From NCBI GenBank assembly GCA_002299195.1, contig DBOA01000141.1, forward strand, positions 1 to 5,961: a stretch of 5,961 nt of DNA. Reading direction: 5' to 3'. The notes under the pieces are model-generated. The model saw nothing but the letters and a program-made list of their open reading frames with translations. It had not been told where the DNA came from and searched no databases. Position numbers and translations under genes: made by a program. This document shows positions 1-5,457 of the stretch, piece by piece (within the stretch, counting starts at the first letter, position 1; each line of letters starts with the position of its first letter). This DNA comes from Sphingomonadales bacterium UBA658 (lineage in GTDB: Bacteria; Pseudomonadota; Alphaproteobacteria; Sphingomonadales; Sphingomonadaceae).

Positions 1-1052
1 AACACAACGACGATGGCGAGCAATGCGCCTTCAATCATCGCCGCCATTGAGCTTTTATATTGGCCCTTGGTGTAATCGACGCTGTTGAACAAAGTGATGA
101 AATTCACACCGGGATTTTCTTTTTCGATCTCGGCGATTTTGACCATCGCGTTGTCAAAGACCGTGACGTCGGACGCACCCATGGCACGTGACATACCAAA
201 GGTGACGACCTGCTTGCCGCCGGCAAATGCCATGGACCTCTGTTCGCTGAAGCCATCAGTGACCTCGGCAACGTCGGCGAGCTTAATCGAACGACCGCCG
301 CCAAGGCTGATTTGCGTTTGGCTTAAGGCGAACGCATCGGTTGCGTTGCCAAGCACGCGCACCGACTGGCGCGATCCGGCGATTTGCGATTGTCCGCCCG
401 ACGCGTTGACATTTTGCTGACGCAGGACGCTGTTGATCTGGCTTGCGGTTACGCCAAGAGACTGCATCTTGGCAGGGTCAAGAACGATACGAATTTCACG
501 GTTCACGCCGCCATTTCGGCTAACTGACGCCATGCCTTCAACCGAGAGTAACCGCCGGGCGACGGTATCATCGACAAACCAGCTGAGTTGCTCAAGCGTC
601 ATGTCGCTGGCTTCGACCGCGAAATAGGCGATTGGGTCGCTGGATGTTGCGACCTTGAAAATCTGCGGCTCCAAAATGCCGTCGGGCAAGTCGCTGCGGA
701 TTTGGTCGACAGCATTTTTGACTTCGCTGACCGCCGCATTGATGTCGTCGCCAATTTCGAATTCGGCGCTGACCGTCGTGTTGCCTTCGCTTGAGCTGGC
801 ATCGATGTTGCGCACACCCTGAACACTGCGGATCGCGGATTCGACCTTTTGGGTGATCTGCGTTGTGATTTCGGTCGGCGCTGCGCCAGGCTGAGAAATC
901 GACACAACGACAACGGGGAATTCGATGTCAGGATCGTACTGCACGTCCATATTCCTGAACGACATGATGCCCGCAATGGTGAGCGCGACGAACAAAACAA
1001 TCGGAACCACCGGGTTCCGGATGGACCATGCGGATATGTTATTTAAATTCAT
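1..1052 (-). CDS. RND efflux transporter permease subunit, N-terminal part (cut by window edge)
   Basis: This is the inner-membrane proton-driven pump subunit of a tripartite efflux system (AcrB/HAE1-type RND superfamily). The frame is open from the ATG at 1052-1050 to the window edge, about 350 codons, or roughly a third of a typical ~1,030-residue permease. Residues ~1-14 are the amphipathic N-terminus (ISAWSIRNPVVP). TM1 spans ~15-32. The periplasmic porter region follows, with the family signature PGAAPTEI at 55-62 and the repeat-like stretch VEGMASVSRNGG. TM2 begins at ~340 (GALLAIVVV), just before the edge. A GGGA Shine-Dalgarno at 1061-1064 lies 8 nt before the start. The gene begins 26 bp after the adaptor gene, so the two are surely co-transcribed. 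The proton-relay Asp residues of TM4 lie outside the window, so activity and substrate class (drug or solvent) cannot be judged. Family assignment is very secure; substrate is unknown. Confidence 0.95.
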   Translation of the reverse strand, partial: MNLNNISAWSIRNPVVPIVLFVALTIAGIMSFRNMDVQYDPDIEFPVVVVSISQPGAAPTEITTQITQKVESAIRSVQGVRNIDASSSEGNTTVSAEFEIGDDINAAVSEVKNAVDQIRSDLPDGILEPQIFKVATSSDPIAYFAVEASDMTLEQLSWFVDDTVARRLLSVEGMASVSRNGGVNREIRIVLDPAKMQSLGVTASQINSVLRQQNVNASGGQSQIAGSRQSVRVLGNATDAFALSQTQISLGGGRSIKLADVAEVTDGFSEQRSMAFAGGKQVVTFGMSRAMGASDVTVFDNAMVKIAEIEKENPGVNFITLFNSVDYTKGQYKSSMAAMIEGALLAIVVV

Positions 1053-1078
1053 GATTTATATCCCGACAGGTCCAAAAA

Positions 1079-2254
1079 TTACTGCTTTTTCAAAAGCTTG
1101 GGATTGATTGTTTCGCCTGGATTGAGGAAGCCGCCAGCGTACAAAACGACGCGTTCGGTGCCATCAAGACCCTGTTCGATAATCAAACCATTTGCCGTCA
1201 CGGAACCGACCTTCACGGGGCGTTGCTGTACCTTGTTATCCTTGCCAACAATATAGACAAAGCTGCCTTCACGGCCAGTTTGCACCGCGGATTCCGGCAG
1301 AACCGGTGCAGTCATCGCGCCAGCCTTAATCTCGACCGACGCAAAGCCGCCTGGACGCAATGCGGTGTCAAAAGGCAGTGCGATGCGCGCCATGCCCTGA
1401 CGGCTTTGGGCGTCAATCATCGGCGCAATCTGCCAGATGTTGCCGTTGAAGGCACGATCTGTCCCGACTGGCGTGACGGTCGCAGGGACACCGACTGCAA
1501 CTTGACCGAGATCATCTTCGCTTAACTTTGCCTGCAGCTCAAGCTCGCCATCTTTGGCGATACGGAACAGGATTCCGCTGCCTGCGGATACCGTTTGACC
1601 GGGTTCGACCTTGCGTTCCAGCACGTAACCGGAAACGGGCGCACGGACATCCAGCCGTGCATTGCGGGCACGGGTTTCGGCAAGCTGTGCATTGGCGACG
1701 TTGACGCGCGCGCGTGTCGCATCGCGTGTTGCGGTCTTGCGATCGACATCCGCTTTTGAAATGAAGCCGCGCTCGACAAGCTGCATGGCGCGTTCGAGTT
1801 CATTTTGCGCGAGTTGAAGGTCTGCACGCGCGACGCCAATTTGTGCCTCAAGCGCTGCGGCCTGCTGTGTCTGGACCGAGCGGTCAACGCTCACAAGAAC
1901 CTGACCTTGGCGCACCCATTCACCCGCATCGACATATACCTGAAGCACGCGTCCACCTTCGCCAACGACACCAACGGGAATTTCGCGGCGTGCGGCAAGC
2001 GTGCCCGTTGCGTTAATGGCGCGCACAACAGAATCGCGACCAGGGGCAACCACGGTGACGGTTTGCGCTTGGCCCGCCTTGTCAGCGTCAGTCGGTGCAG
2101 CGGTGCTGCTGCCAAAGAAATAATAAGCGGCCCCCGCAACGGCCAAAATTGCGACAACAATCAGCGCGATGTTCCGCCGACGCCGATTGCGTTCTGCGTT
2201 ATCCACCACCACATCGCTACCCAGCGAACTGCTCAAAGTTGTTTCGTAATTCAT
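1079..2254 (-). CDS. Efflux RND transporter periplasmic adaptor (membrane fusion protein)
   Basis: A 391-residue HlyD/AcrA-type adaptor that bridges the RND permease to an outer-membrane channel. A short cytoplasmic N-terminus ends in the basic run RNRRRRN (22-28) and is followed by one TM anchor (~28-47, ALIVVAILAVAGAAYYFF). There is no lipobox, so anchoring is by TM rather than lipid. Then come the first lipoyl half-motif (EGGRVLQVYVDAGEWVRQGQ), an Ala/Gln/Glu-rich alpha-helical hairpin (AALEAQIGVARADLQLAQNELERA), the second lipoyl half (VRAPVSGYVLERKVEPGQTV), the beta-barrel and the membrane-proximal domain. I chose the ATG at 2254-2252 because GGAA at 2262-2265 sits 7 nt upstream. An in-frame TTG at 2299 would add 15 residues but lacks a ribosome site and puts odd sequence before the anchor. 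The length is normal for the family. The permease gene follows 26 bp downstream. The partner outer-membrane factor is not in the window. Confidence 0.94.
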   Translation of the reverse strand: MNYETTLSSSLGSDVVVDNAERNRRRRNIALIVVAILAVAGAAYYFFGSSTAAPTDADKAGQAQTVTVVAPGRDSVVRAINATGTLAARREIPVGVVGEGGRVLQVYVDAGEWVRQGQVLVSVDRSVQTQQAAALEAQIGVARADLQLAQNELERAMQLVERGFISKADVDRKTATRDATRARVNVANAQLAETRARNARLDVRAPVSGYVLERKVEPGQTVSAGSGILFRIAKDGELELQAKLSEDDLGQVAVGVPATVTPVGTDRAFNGNIWQIAPMIDAQSRQGMARIALPFDTALRPGGFASVEIKAGAMTAPVLPESAVQTGREGSFVYIVGKDNKVQQRPVKVGSVTANGLIIEQGLDGTERVVLYAGGFLNPGETINPKLLKKQ

Positions 2255-2261
2255 ACCGATG

Positions 2262-2265
2262 TTCC
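2262..2265 (-). promoter_or_regulatory. Shine-Dalgarno of the adaptor gene (decides start)
   Basis: On the minus strand GGAA stands 7 nt before the ATG at 2254. The alternative TTG at 2299 has only an A-rich run before it, so this site favours the 391-residue form. Confidence 0.6.
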
Positions 2266-2318
2266 AAATTCTATCTCGGGTGCGCGTGAAGCAACCCAAT
2301 GTTTTTTATAGCGGAGCT

Positions 2319-2347
2319 GTATTACCTTAATAAGTCACTTCCTGCAA
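2319..2347 (-). promoter_or_regulatory. Candidate sigma70-like promoter for the efflux operon
   Basis: On the minus strand a -35-like TTGCAG (2347-2342) is followed after 17 nt by TAATAC (2324-2319). The -10 match to TATAAT is weak (3 of 6), so this rests mainly on the -35 and spacing. It would give a leader of roughly 55-60 nt. A second AT-rich block, TATAAA on the minus strand near 2305-2310, could serve instead. No start site is proven. Confidence 0.22.
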
Positions 2348-2407
2348 GCAGCAGAATACCAACAGCTAAACCGCATTATTGGTCCCTATACGATAGTGGA
2401 AAAGCTT

Positions 2408-2462
2408 GTCCGCAACAATAGGAACTGTCGTCGATATGTTTCGACGAACAACAGTTGCGGAC
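2408..2462. repeat. Nested interrupted inverted repeat (possible operator or structured RNA)
   Basis: Outer arms GTCCGCAAC (2408-2416) and GTTGCGGAC (2454-2462) are perfect 9-bp inverted copies. Inside them TCGTCGA (2428-2434) and TCGACGA (2441-2447) are perfect 7-bp inverted copies around the 6-nt centre TATGTT. AACTG (2423-2427) can also pair with CAGTT (2452-2456), competing with the inner end of the outer arm. As RNA this would be a long hairpin with internal loops; as DNA it could bind a dimeric regulator. It lies 154 bp or more upstream of the adaptor start. No T-run follows directly on either strand, so it is not a standard terminator. Function unknown. Confidence 0.6.
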
Positions 2463-2510
2463 GGCCAGAACAATCACTGCGCCAAAAAGATACCATGATC
2501 CGTCCGCACG

Positions 2511-2540
2511 AAAAACCCCGCACAAGGCGGGGTTGGTCTT
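2511..2540 (-). terminator. Rho-independent terminator of sciP
   Basis: A perfect 8-bp stem, AACCCCGC (2514-2521) with GCGGGGTT (2527-2534), encloses the 5-nt loop ACAAG. Read on the minus strand the GC-rich stem runs into TTTTT (2515-2511). It starts 31 nt past the sciP stop, the expected place. On the plus strand the stem is followed after two Gs by TCTTTT, so weak termination in the other direction is possible. Confidence 0.85.
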
Positions 2541-2565
2541 TTCGCTGGAAATTGAAGACGCGCGA

Positions 2566-2865
2566 TCAGTATTTCTGCTGACGCTCGTACAAGTCCCGAT
2601 AATGCTGAATACGGGTCACGCGCAGGCCGGGCATACCCGACCGGTCGACCGCCCGCTGCCACGACGCAAATTCTTCGAGCGTCAGATCATAGCGTTCGCA
2701 CACGTCATTGATGGACAATAGCCCGCCATTTACCGCAGCGACCACTTCCGCTTTGCGGCGGACAACCCACCGCGTTGTGCCGGGGGGTGGCAAACTGTCC
2801 AACGTGAGCGGTTCGCCCAATGGACCAATGACCTGCGCTGGACGGAATTTCTGGTTCTCAATCAT
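2566..2865 (-). CDS. sciP: SciP, CtrA-inhibitor protein (DUF1153 family)
   Basis: A 99-residue protein of the DUF1153 family. In Caulobacter the family member SciP binds CtrA/DNA and blocks CtrA-activated transcription in swarmer cells. Family hallmarks are present: VIGPLGEPLTL (12-22), the invariant-looking block LPPPGTTRWVVRRKAEVVAAV (within 25-45), the GGLLS turn, and the helix-turn-helix continuing through CERYDLTLEEFASWQRA (56-72). A short Arg/Tyr-rich tail (TRIQHYRDLYERQQKY) follows. The length matches the family (about 90-100). The start is the ATG at 2865-2863 because AGGA at 2873-2876 lies 7 nt before it; an in-frame ATG at 2883 would add six residues but has its G-rich run only 1 nt away. 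The gene is monocistronic, with a terminator just downstream and a 527-bp gap upstream. Identity is secure from the motif block; the role in this organism is carried over from Caulobacter. Confidence 0.93.
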   Translation of the reverse strand: MIENQKFRPAQVIGPLGEPLTLDSLPPPGTTRWVVRRKAEVVAAVNGGLLSINDVCERYDLTLEEFASWQRAVDRSGMPGLRVTRIQHYRDLYERQQKY

Positions 2866-2872
2866 GATTTTT

Positions 2873-2876
2873 TCCT
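2873..2876 (-). promoter_or_regulatory. Shine-Dalgarno of sciP (decides start)
   Basis: AGGA on the minus strand with a 7-nt spacer to the ATG at 2865. It overlaps the coding sequence that the longer form (start 2883) would have, which argues for the shorter 99-residue protein. Confidence 0.6.
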
Positions 2877-2936
2877 GCTCCATGCCCCGCCAGGGTTAAC
2901 TCGGTTCCTGTTGCATCGATAGGTAGGAGGCGGCCT

Positions 2937-2964
2937 TTGATATTGCCTAAAGCAGTTTGGTAAA
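2937..2964 (-). promoter_or_regulatory. Candidate promoter for sciP
   Basis: On the minus strand TTTACC (2964-2959) and TATCAA (2942-2937) stand 16 nt apart, each matching 4 of 6 consensus bases. Transcription would start near 2930, about 65 nt before the sciP start. A single CtrA-like half-site, TTAACC on the minus strand (near 2895-2900), lies downstream in the leader, but a full two-box CtrA site is not seen. Weak prediction. Confidence 0.25.
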
Positions 2965-3052
2965 CAGGTGGTTCATTAGTTTTTTCTGGTCCGGATTTTT
3001 GCCAAAATGAGCCCCCCACGGCGCGTTCGGCATTGGGGGCCGCCGCGAAACA

Positions 3053-3205
3053 GTGAATTCGGGCGGCGAGATTATCGGGTTCCGGCGCGCCACCTTGATC
3101 GGCCTGGTGAAGGAACCGGACCGTCCGGCTGTTCGCTTGACGCAAGCGGGCAGCATCAAGGGCGGATTGCCTGTTCTTCCGGCCGATATCCGAATCGTGG
3201 CGTAA
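3053..3205 (+). CDS. Possible small or frameshifted hypothetical protein
   Basis: A 50-residue frame from GTG 3053 to TAA 3203-3205, not recognised as any family. Counting by hand, G+C is about 66% at codon position 1, 50% at position 2 and 74% at position 3, the ordering expected of real coding sequence in this kind of genome. The product reads like a folded domain tail (EIIGFRRATLIGLVKEPDRP, then IKGGLPVLPADIRIVA). The frame stays open upstream to 3011. An ATG at 3007 is in a different frame but would join it if the C6 run at 3012-3017 were C5, giving about 65 residues. No good ribosome site is seen for either start. It may be a real small gene, a decayed remnant, a sequencing indel or chance. 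Confidence 0.3.
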   Translation: MNSGGEIIGFRRATLIGLVKEPDRPAVRLTQAGSIKGGLPVLPADIRIVA

Positions 3206-3354
3206 CGCGTGATGGGGAAAATTCATTTCCATGACGCAGTTATAGCACCAGATGTTCTAACAATGGGTAAAGGCGATCTTCAAAAGATGTTAGGCAAGGT
3301 TAACAGCCATGCGACCTCTCCGTTCGCGGCCCCGCGTGGATTCTTAAGGAAAAC

Positions 3355-3376
3355 TGGCTTTTAAAAGTGCAAGCCA
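3355..3376 (+). promoter_or_regulatory. Stem-loop just before the mnmA ribosome site
   Basis: TGGCTT (3355-3360) and AAGCCA (3371-3376) are perfect 6-bp inverted copies with a 10-nt loop. The Shine-Dalgarno AGGGA begins only 2 nt later, at 3379. The stem overlaps the 10-bp palindrome CTTTTAAAAG (3358-3367), which could instead be a DNA site. The hairpin could modulate initiation at mnmA, but its stability is modest and chance is a fair alternative. Confidence 0.3.
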
Positions 3377-3392
3377 TTAGGGAAGCACTCGC

Positions 3393-4517
3393 ATGACTGA
3401 CGATATTTATCATTCTGATTTTCAACTCGGGCCTGATCTTGCCGGCAAACGAATCGTTGTTGCGATGTCGGGCGGCGTCGATTCCTCTGTGGTTGCGGCG
3501 TTGGCTGCGCGGTCGGGCGCCGAAACCATTGGCGTGACGCTGCAACTATATGACCATGGCAGCGCGGTAAAACGCGCCGGTGCCTGCTGCGCGGGGCAAG
3601 ATATTCGTGACGCGCGCGCCGTCGCCGATAAATTGGGCATCGCGCATTATGTGTTCGATCATGAAAGCCAGTTTCGCGAATCGGTCATCGACCATTTTGC
3701 CGATGAATATATGGCAGGCCGCACACCCATTCCGTGCGTTCGGTGCAACATGGGTGTGAAGTTTACCGACCTGTTCCGGCTGGCACGCGAGCTTGGGGCA
3801 GATTGCCTTGCCACCGGCCATTATGTGCGCCGCGTTGAAGGACCAGCAGGCGCGGAATTGCATCGCGCTTTTGATCCTGCACGCGACCAGAGCTATTTCC
3901 TTTTTGCAACAACACAGCATCAGCTTGATTATTTGCGTTTCCCCTTGGGCGGCATGCCCAAGCCACATGTGCGCGCGATTGCGCAGGAAATGGGCCTCGT
4001 CGTGGCCATGAAGCCCGACAGTCAGGATATCTGCTTTGTGCCCGATGGCGATTATGCCAGCGTGGTGCGCAAAATCCGTCCGGATGCAGAGGTCGGCGGT
4101 GATATCGTCCATCTCGACGGCCGTACGCTTGGCCAGCATAAGGGCCTGATCCATTACACCGTCGGGCAGCGCAAAGGTTTAGAGGTCGGCGGTCAGCCAG
4201 TGCCTTTATATGTCATCCGGCTTGATCCCACCACGCAGCGCGTGATCGTTGGGCCGCGCGAAGCGCTGGCGGTGCAGGCTGCGCGCATTATCGATGCCAA
4301 TTGGCTGGCAGATATCGGAGACCGGCCGGTGATGGCCAAGGTACGGTCAATGTCCCGCCCCGTTCCCGCCCGGATGGATGGCGAATGGTTGCGCTTTGAT
4401 ACGCCCGAATATGGCGTCGCGCCGGGGCAGGCGGCAGTTTTATATGACGGTGACCGCGTGCTTGGCGGTGGCTGGATTGAGGAAACGATGGCGGTGGAAA
4501 TGGCGACTGCCGCGTGA
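3393..4517 (+). CDS. mnmA: tRNA-uridine 2-sulfurtransferase MnmA (tRNA 2-thiouridine synthase)
   Basis: A cytoplasmic enzyme that activates C2 of wobble U34 with ATP and replaces oxygen with sulfur in tRNAs such as Lys, Glu and Gln. At 374 residues it is full length (E. coli form ~368). Visible motifs: the PP-loop SGGVDSS (26-32) for ATP; the alphaproteobacterial-type GACCAGQDIRDAR block (63-75); TPIPCVRCN (111-119), where Cys118 aligns with the first catalytic cysteine; ATGHY (140-144); DQSYFL (165-170); and DSQDICF (209-215), with Cys214 as the second catalytic cysteine that carries the persulfide. The central and C-terminal tRNA-binding parts include LGQHKGLIHYTVGQRKGL (246-263) and the ending APGQAAVLYDGDRVLGGGWIE. 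AGGGA at 3379-3383 is 9 nt before the start. All key residues are intact. The next gene starts 33 bp on and is probably co-transcribed. Confidence 0.98.
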   Translation: MTDDIYHSDFQLGPDLAGKRIVVAMSGGVDSSVVAALAARSGAETIGVTLQLYDHGSAVKRAGACCAGQDIRDARAVADKLGIAHYVFDHESQFRESVIDHFADEYMAGRTPIPCVRCNMGVKFTDLFRLARELGADCLATGHYVRRVEGPAGAELHRAFDPARDQSYFLFATTQHQLDYLRFPLGGMPKPHVRAIAQEMGLVVAMKPDSQDICFVPDGDYASVVRKIRPDAEVGGDIVHLDGRTLGQHKGLIHYTVGQRKGLEVGGQPVPLYVIRLDPTTQRVIVGPREALAVQAARIIDANWLADIGDRPVMAKVRSMSRPVPARMDGEWLRFDTPEYGVAPGQAAVLYDGDRVLGGGWIEETMAVEMATAA

Positions 4518-4533
4518 CATAAAGCCGGCTTCT

Positions 4534-4541
4534 GAGGGGGG
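4534..4541 (+). promoter_or_regulatory. Shine-Dalgarno that decides the start of the DUF7010-like gene
   Basis: GAGGGGGG abuts an ATG at 4542 directly, leaving no spacer. It is 9 nt from a second in-frame ATG at 4551, a normal distance. The ribosome site therefore selects 4551 and removes three residues from the longest open frame. Confidence 0.7.
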
Positions 4542-4550
4542 ATGAAGTTC

Positions 4551-5081
4551 ATGCATTTGGGAGAAGCACAGCGCGACATGCGCCGGGCATATGTCAACGG
4601 CGGGGTCGGTATCTTTGCATCGGGCCTTGTCTGGACATTGTCGGGACTGGTCACGATGAACATTAGCCTGATCGCTGGCATGGCGACGTTGTTCTTTGGA
4701 GGCATGGTCATTCATCCCATATCGGTTTTGCTGGCGCGTTCTGTTTACAGACGCGGCAAAACCCGATCACCCAACCCAATGGAGATGCTGGCGTTGCAGT
4801 CGACGGCTTTTCTGATCATCGGCCTTGTCATTGCATATCTGGTCAGCGGCACATTCAGCCAATGGTTCTTTTCCATCGCCTTGTTGACGGTTGCGGCGCG
4901 CTATCTGGTGTTCCAGACCGTGTACGGAATGCGCCTGTATCTCATACTTGGCGTCGTTTTGATGTTTATTGCCAGCTTGGCGTTCTGGATGCCGGGAGTT
5001 ACGCCAGCGTTCATCGCGTTGACCGCGGGCATAATCGAACTGCTGTGTTCCGCGCTCATCCTCGTGCCTGCAAAACGATAG
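4551..5081 (+). CDS. DUF7010-like multipass inner-membrane protein
   Basis: A 176-residue hydrophobic protein of unknown function. By eye it has about six TM helices: ~17-34, 37-60, 80-97, 100-116, 124-143 and 146-170. The N-terminus is short and soluble (LGEAQRDMRRAYVNGG), and the loop YRRGKTRSPNPME between TM2 and TM3 is basic, so both are probably cytoplasmic. The N-terminal pattern (EAQRDMRRAY.NG..G...SGLVW), GGM.IHP.SVLL in TM2, WFF and YGMRLY match my memory of the DUF7010 family, which has no known activity. The start is set by the ribosome site at 4534-4541. The gene follows mnmA by 33 bp on the same strand, so read-through from mnmA is likely, yet the pairing suggests no clear shared function. 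Its stop is 1 bp from the stop of the convergent gene. The family call is from memory, not a search. Confidence 0.85.
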   Translation: MHLGEAQRDMRRAYVNGGVGIFASGLVWTLSGLVTMNISLIAGMATLFFGGMVIHPISVLLARSVYRRGKTRSPNPMEMLALQSTAFLIIGLVIAYLVSGTFSQWFFSIALLTVAARYLVFQTVYGMRLYLILGVVLMFIASLAFWMPGVTPAFIALTAGIIELLCSALILVPAKR

Positions 5082-5082
5082 G

Positions 5083-5457
5083 TTACAGCGCGTCTATTTC
5101 TGCCTGATTGAGCTGAACGCAGCCATTTGCGCCGCGGCGTTCGGCAACGGCTTCCGCCAAAAAGGGAACCGACGCGTAAATGCGCTTGTTTTCGGGATCG
5201 TCGCTTAGGCGCACGATTTCCAAGCCCTTTTCCTTATCAGTCTCACAAGACGCCATATCGCGGCCTTCGATATAGCGGCACGAACAGGTTATGTGCACGC
5301 CATAAGCGGCGCCGACGCGCGCTTGCCCTTTGATGCTGTTCCAGTTCCAGACGAGCCATAAAGCGGCGATCACGCCCAATGCTGCGATGATTATTTTCAG
5401 GGTCTTAAACCGTGGGCGCCGTGCTTTTGGTCCAGCTTTTGAAGTTGCGGTTGCCAT
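5083..5457 (-). CDS. Membrane-anchored small protein with a four-cysteine extracytoplasmic domain
   Basis: A 124-residue protein. A basic N-terminus (KARRPRFKTLK) precedes one TM segment (~21-38, KIIIAALGVIAALWLVWN); the positive-inside rule puts the remaining ~85 residues in the periplasm. That part has Cys58, Cys60, Cys71 and Cys113, an even number that could form disulfides, arranged as CSCRYIEGR (58-66), SC (70-71) and NGC (111-113). No catalytic motif is recognised. The CS..[FY][IV].GR and late GC pattern resembles, from memory, the region preceding the catalytic domain in many longer serine hydrolases, and a serine hydrolase gene lies divergently 31 bp away. The start ATG at 5457 has GGAGGG (5461-5466) 3 nt upstream. 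A longer open frame reaches to 5706, but it would run antisense through the neighbour's lipobox and hydrolase codons, so I reject it. The gene is well supported; its function is not. Confidence 0.85.
   Translation of the reverse strand: MATATSKAGPKARRPRFKTLKIIIAALGVIAALWLVWNWNSIKGQARVGAAYGVHITCSCRYIEGRDMASCETDKEKGLEIVRLSDDPENKRIYASVPFLAEAVAERRGANGCVQLNQAEIDAL

Larger units (their letters stand above)
2255..2565. other. Intergenic region between the efflux operon and sciP
   Basis: No convincing gene is seen in these 311 bases. From left to right the stretch holds the adaptor ribosome site, a weak candidate promoter for the efflux operon, an interrupted inverted repeat at 2408-2462 that no gene explains, and the sciP terminator at 2511-2540. 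The short plus-strand open frames (61-88 codons) cross the terminator hairpin or the sciP gene and show no family features, so I treat them as noise. Confidence 0.7.
2866..3392. other. Large intergenic region between sciP and mnmA
   Basis: This 527-bp divergent gap has no confident gene. It holds the sciP ribosome site and candidate promoter at its left end and the mnmA leader at its right end. The middle (3007-3205) contains a plus-strand frame with coding-like base composition and several small perfect stem-loops. A 124-codon minus-strand frame (3232 to 2858) also crosses it but runs into sciP out of frame and has no family features. The gap is unusually long for such a compact neighbourhood, so a degraded gene, a small protein or a small RNA are all possible. 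Confidence 0.6.

Noticed and set aside
2255..2299. TTG start at 2299 for the adaptor, adding 15 residues
   Set aside because: There is no ribosome site before it, while the ATG at 2254 has GGAA at a 7-nt spacing.
1805..2311. 168-codon plus-strand frame
   Set aside because: It is antisense to the adaptor gene, which has a full domain set; the product has low similarity to any protein pattern.
2858..3232. 124-codon minus-strand frame in the sciP-mnmA gap
   Set aside because: It overlaps the 5' part of sciP in a different frame, lacks a ribosome site, shows no family motif, and its codon-position composition fits the plus-strand reading of the same bases better.
3290..3304. CtrA-like site TTAG-N6-TTAAC upstream of mnmA
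   Set aside because: The consensus is TTAA-N7-TTAA; here one half is mismatched and the spacing is one short, so it is likely chance.
3191..3483. Four GANTC (CcrM methylation) sites around the mnmA start
   Set aside because: Slightly more than expected for the length, but similar sites also occur inside the efflux genes, so the clustering is not convincing.
3739..3746. Extra cysteine (Cys115) next to catalytic Cys118 in MnmA
   Set aside because: The P-C-V-R-C-N form is, to my knowledge, ordinary in alphaproteobacterial MnmA, so it is not an oddity.
3546..4154. 202-codon minus-strand frame
   Set aside because: It lies wholly antisense to mnmA, whose motifs are unmistakable. Long antisense frames are common opposite GC-rich genes.
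4193..4711. 172-codon minus-strand frame
   Set aside because: It is antisense to the end of mnmA and the start of the membrane protein gene, crossing both, with no protein features.
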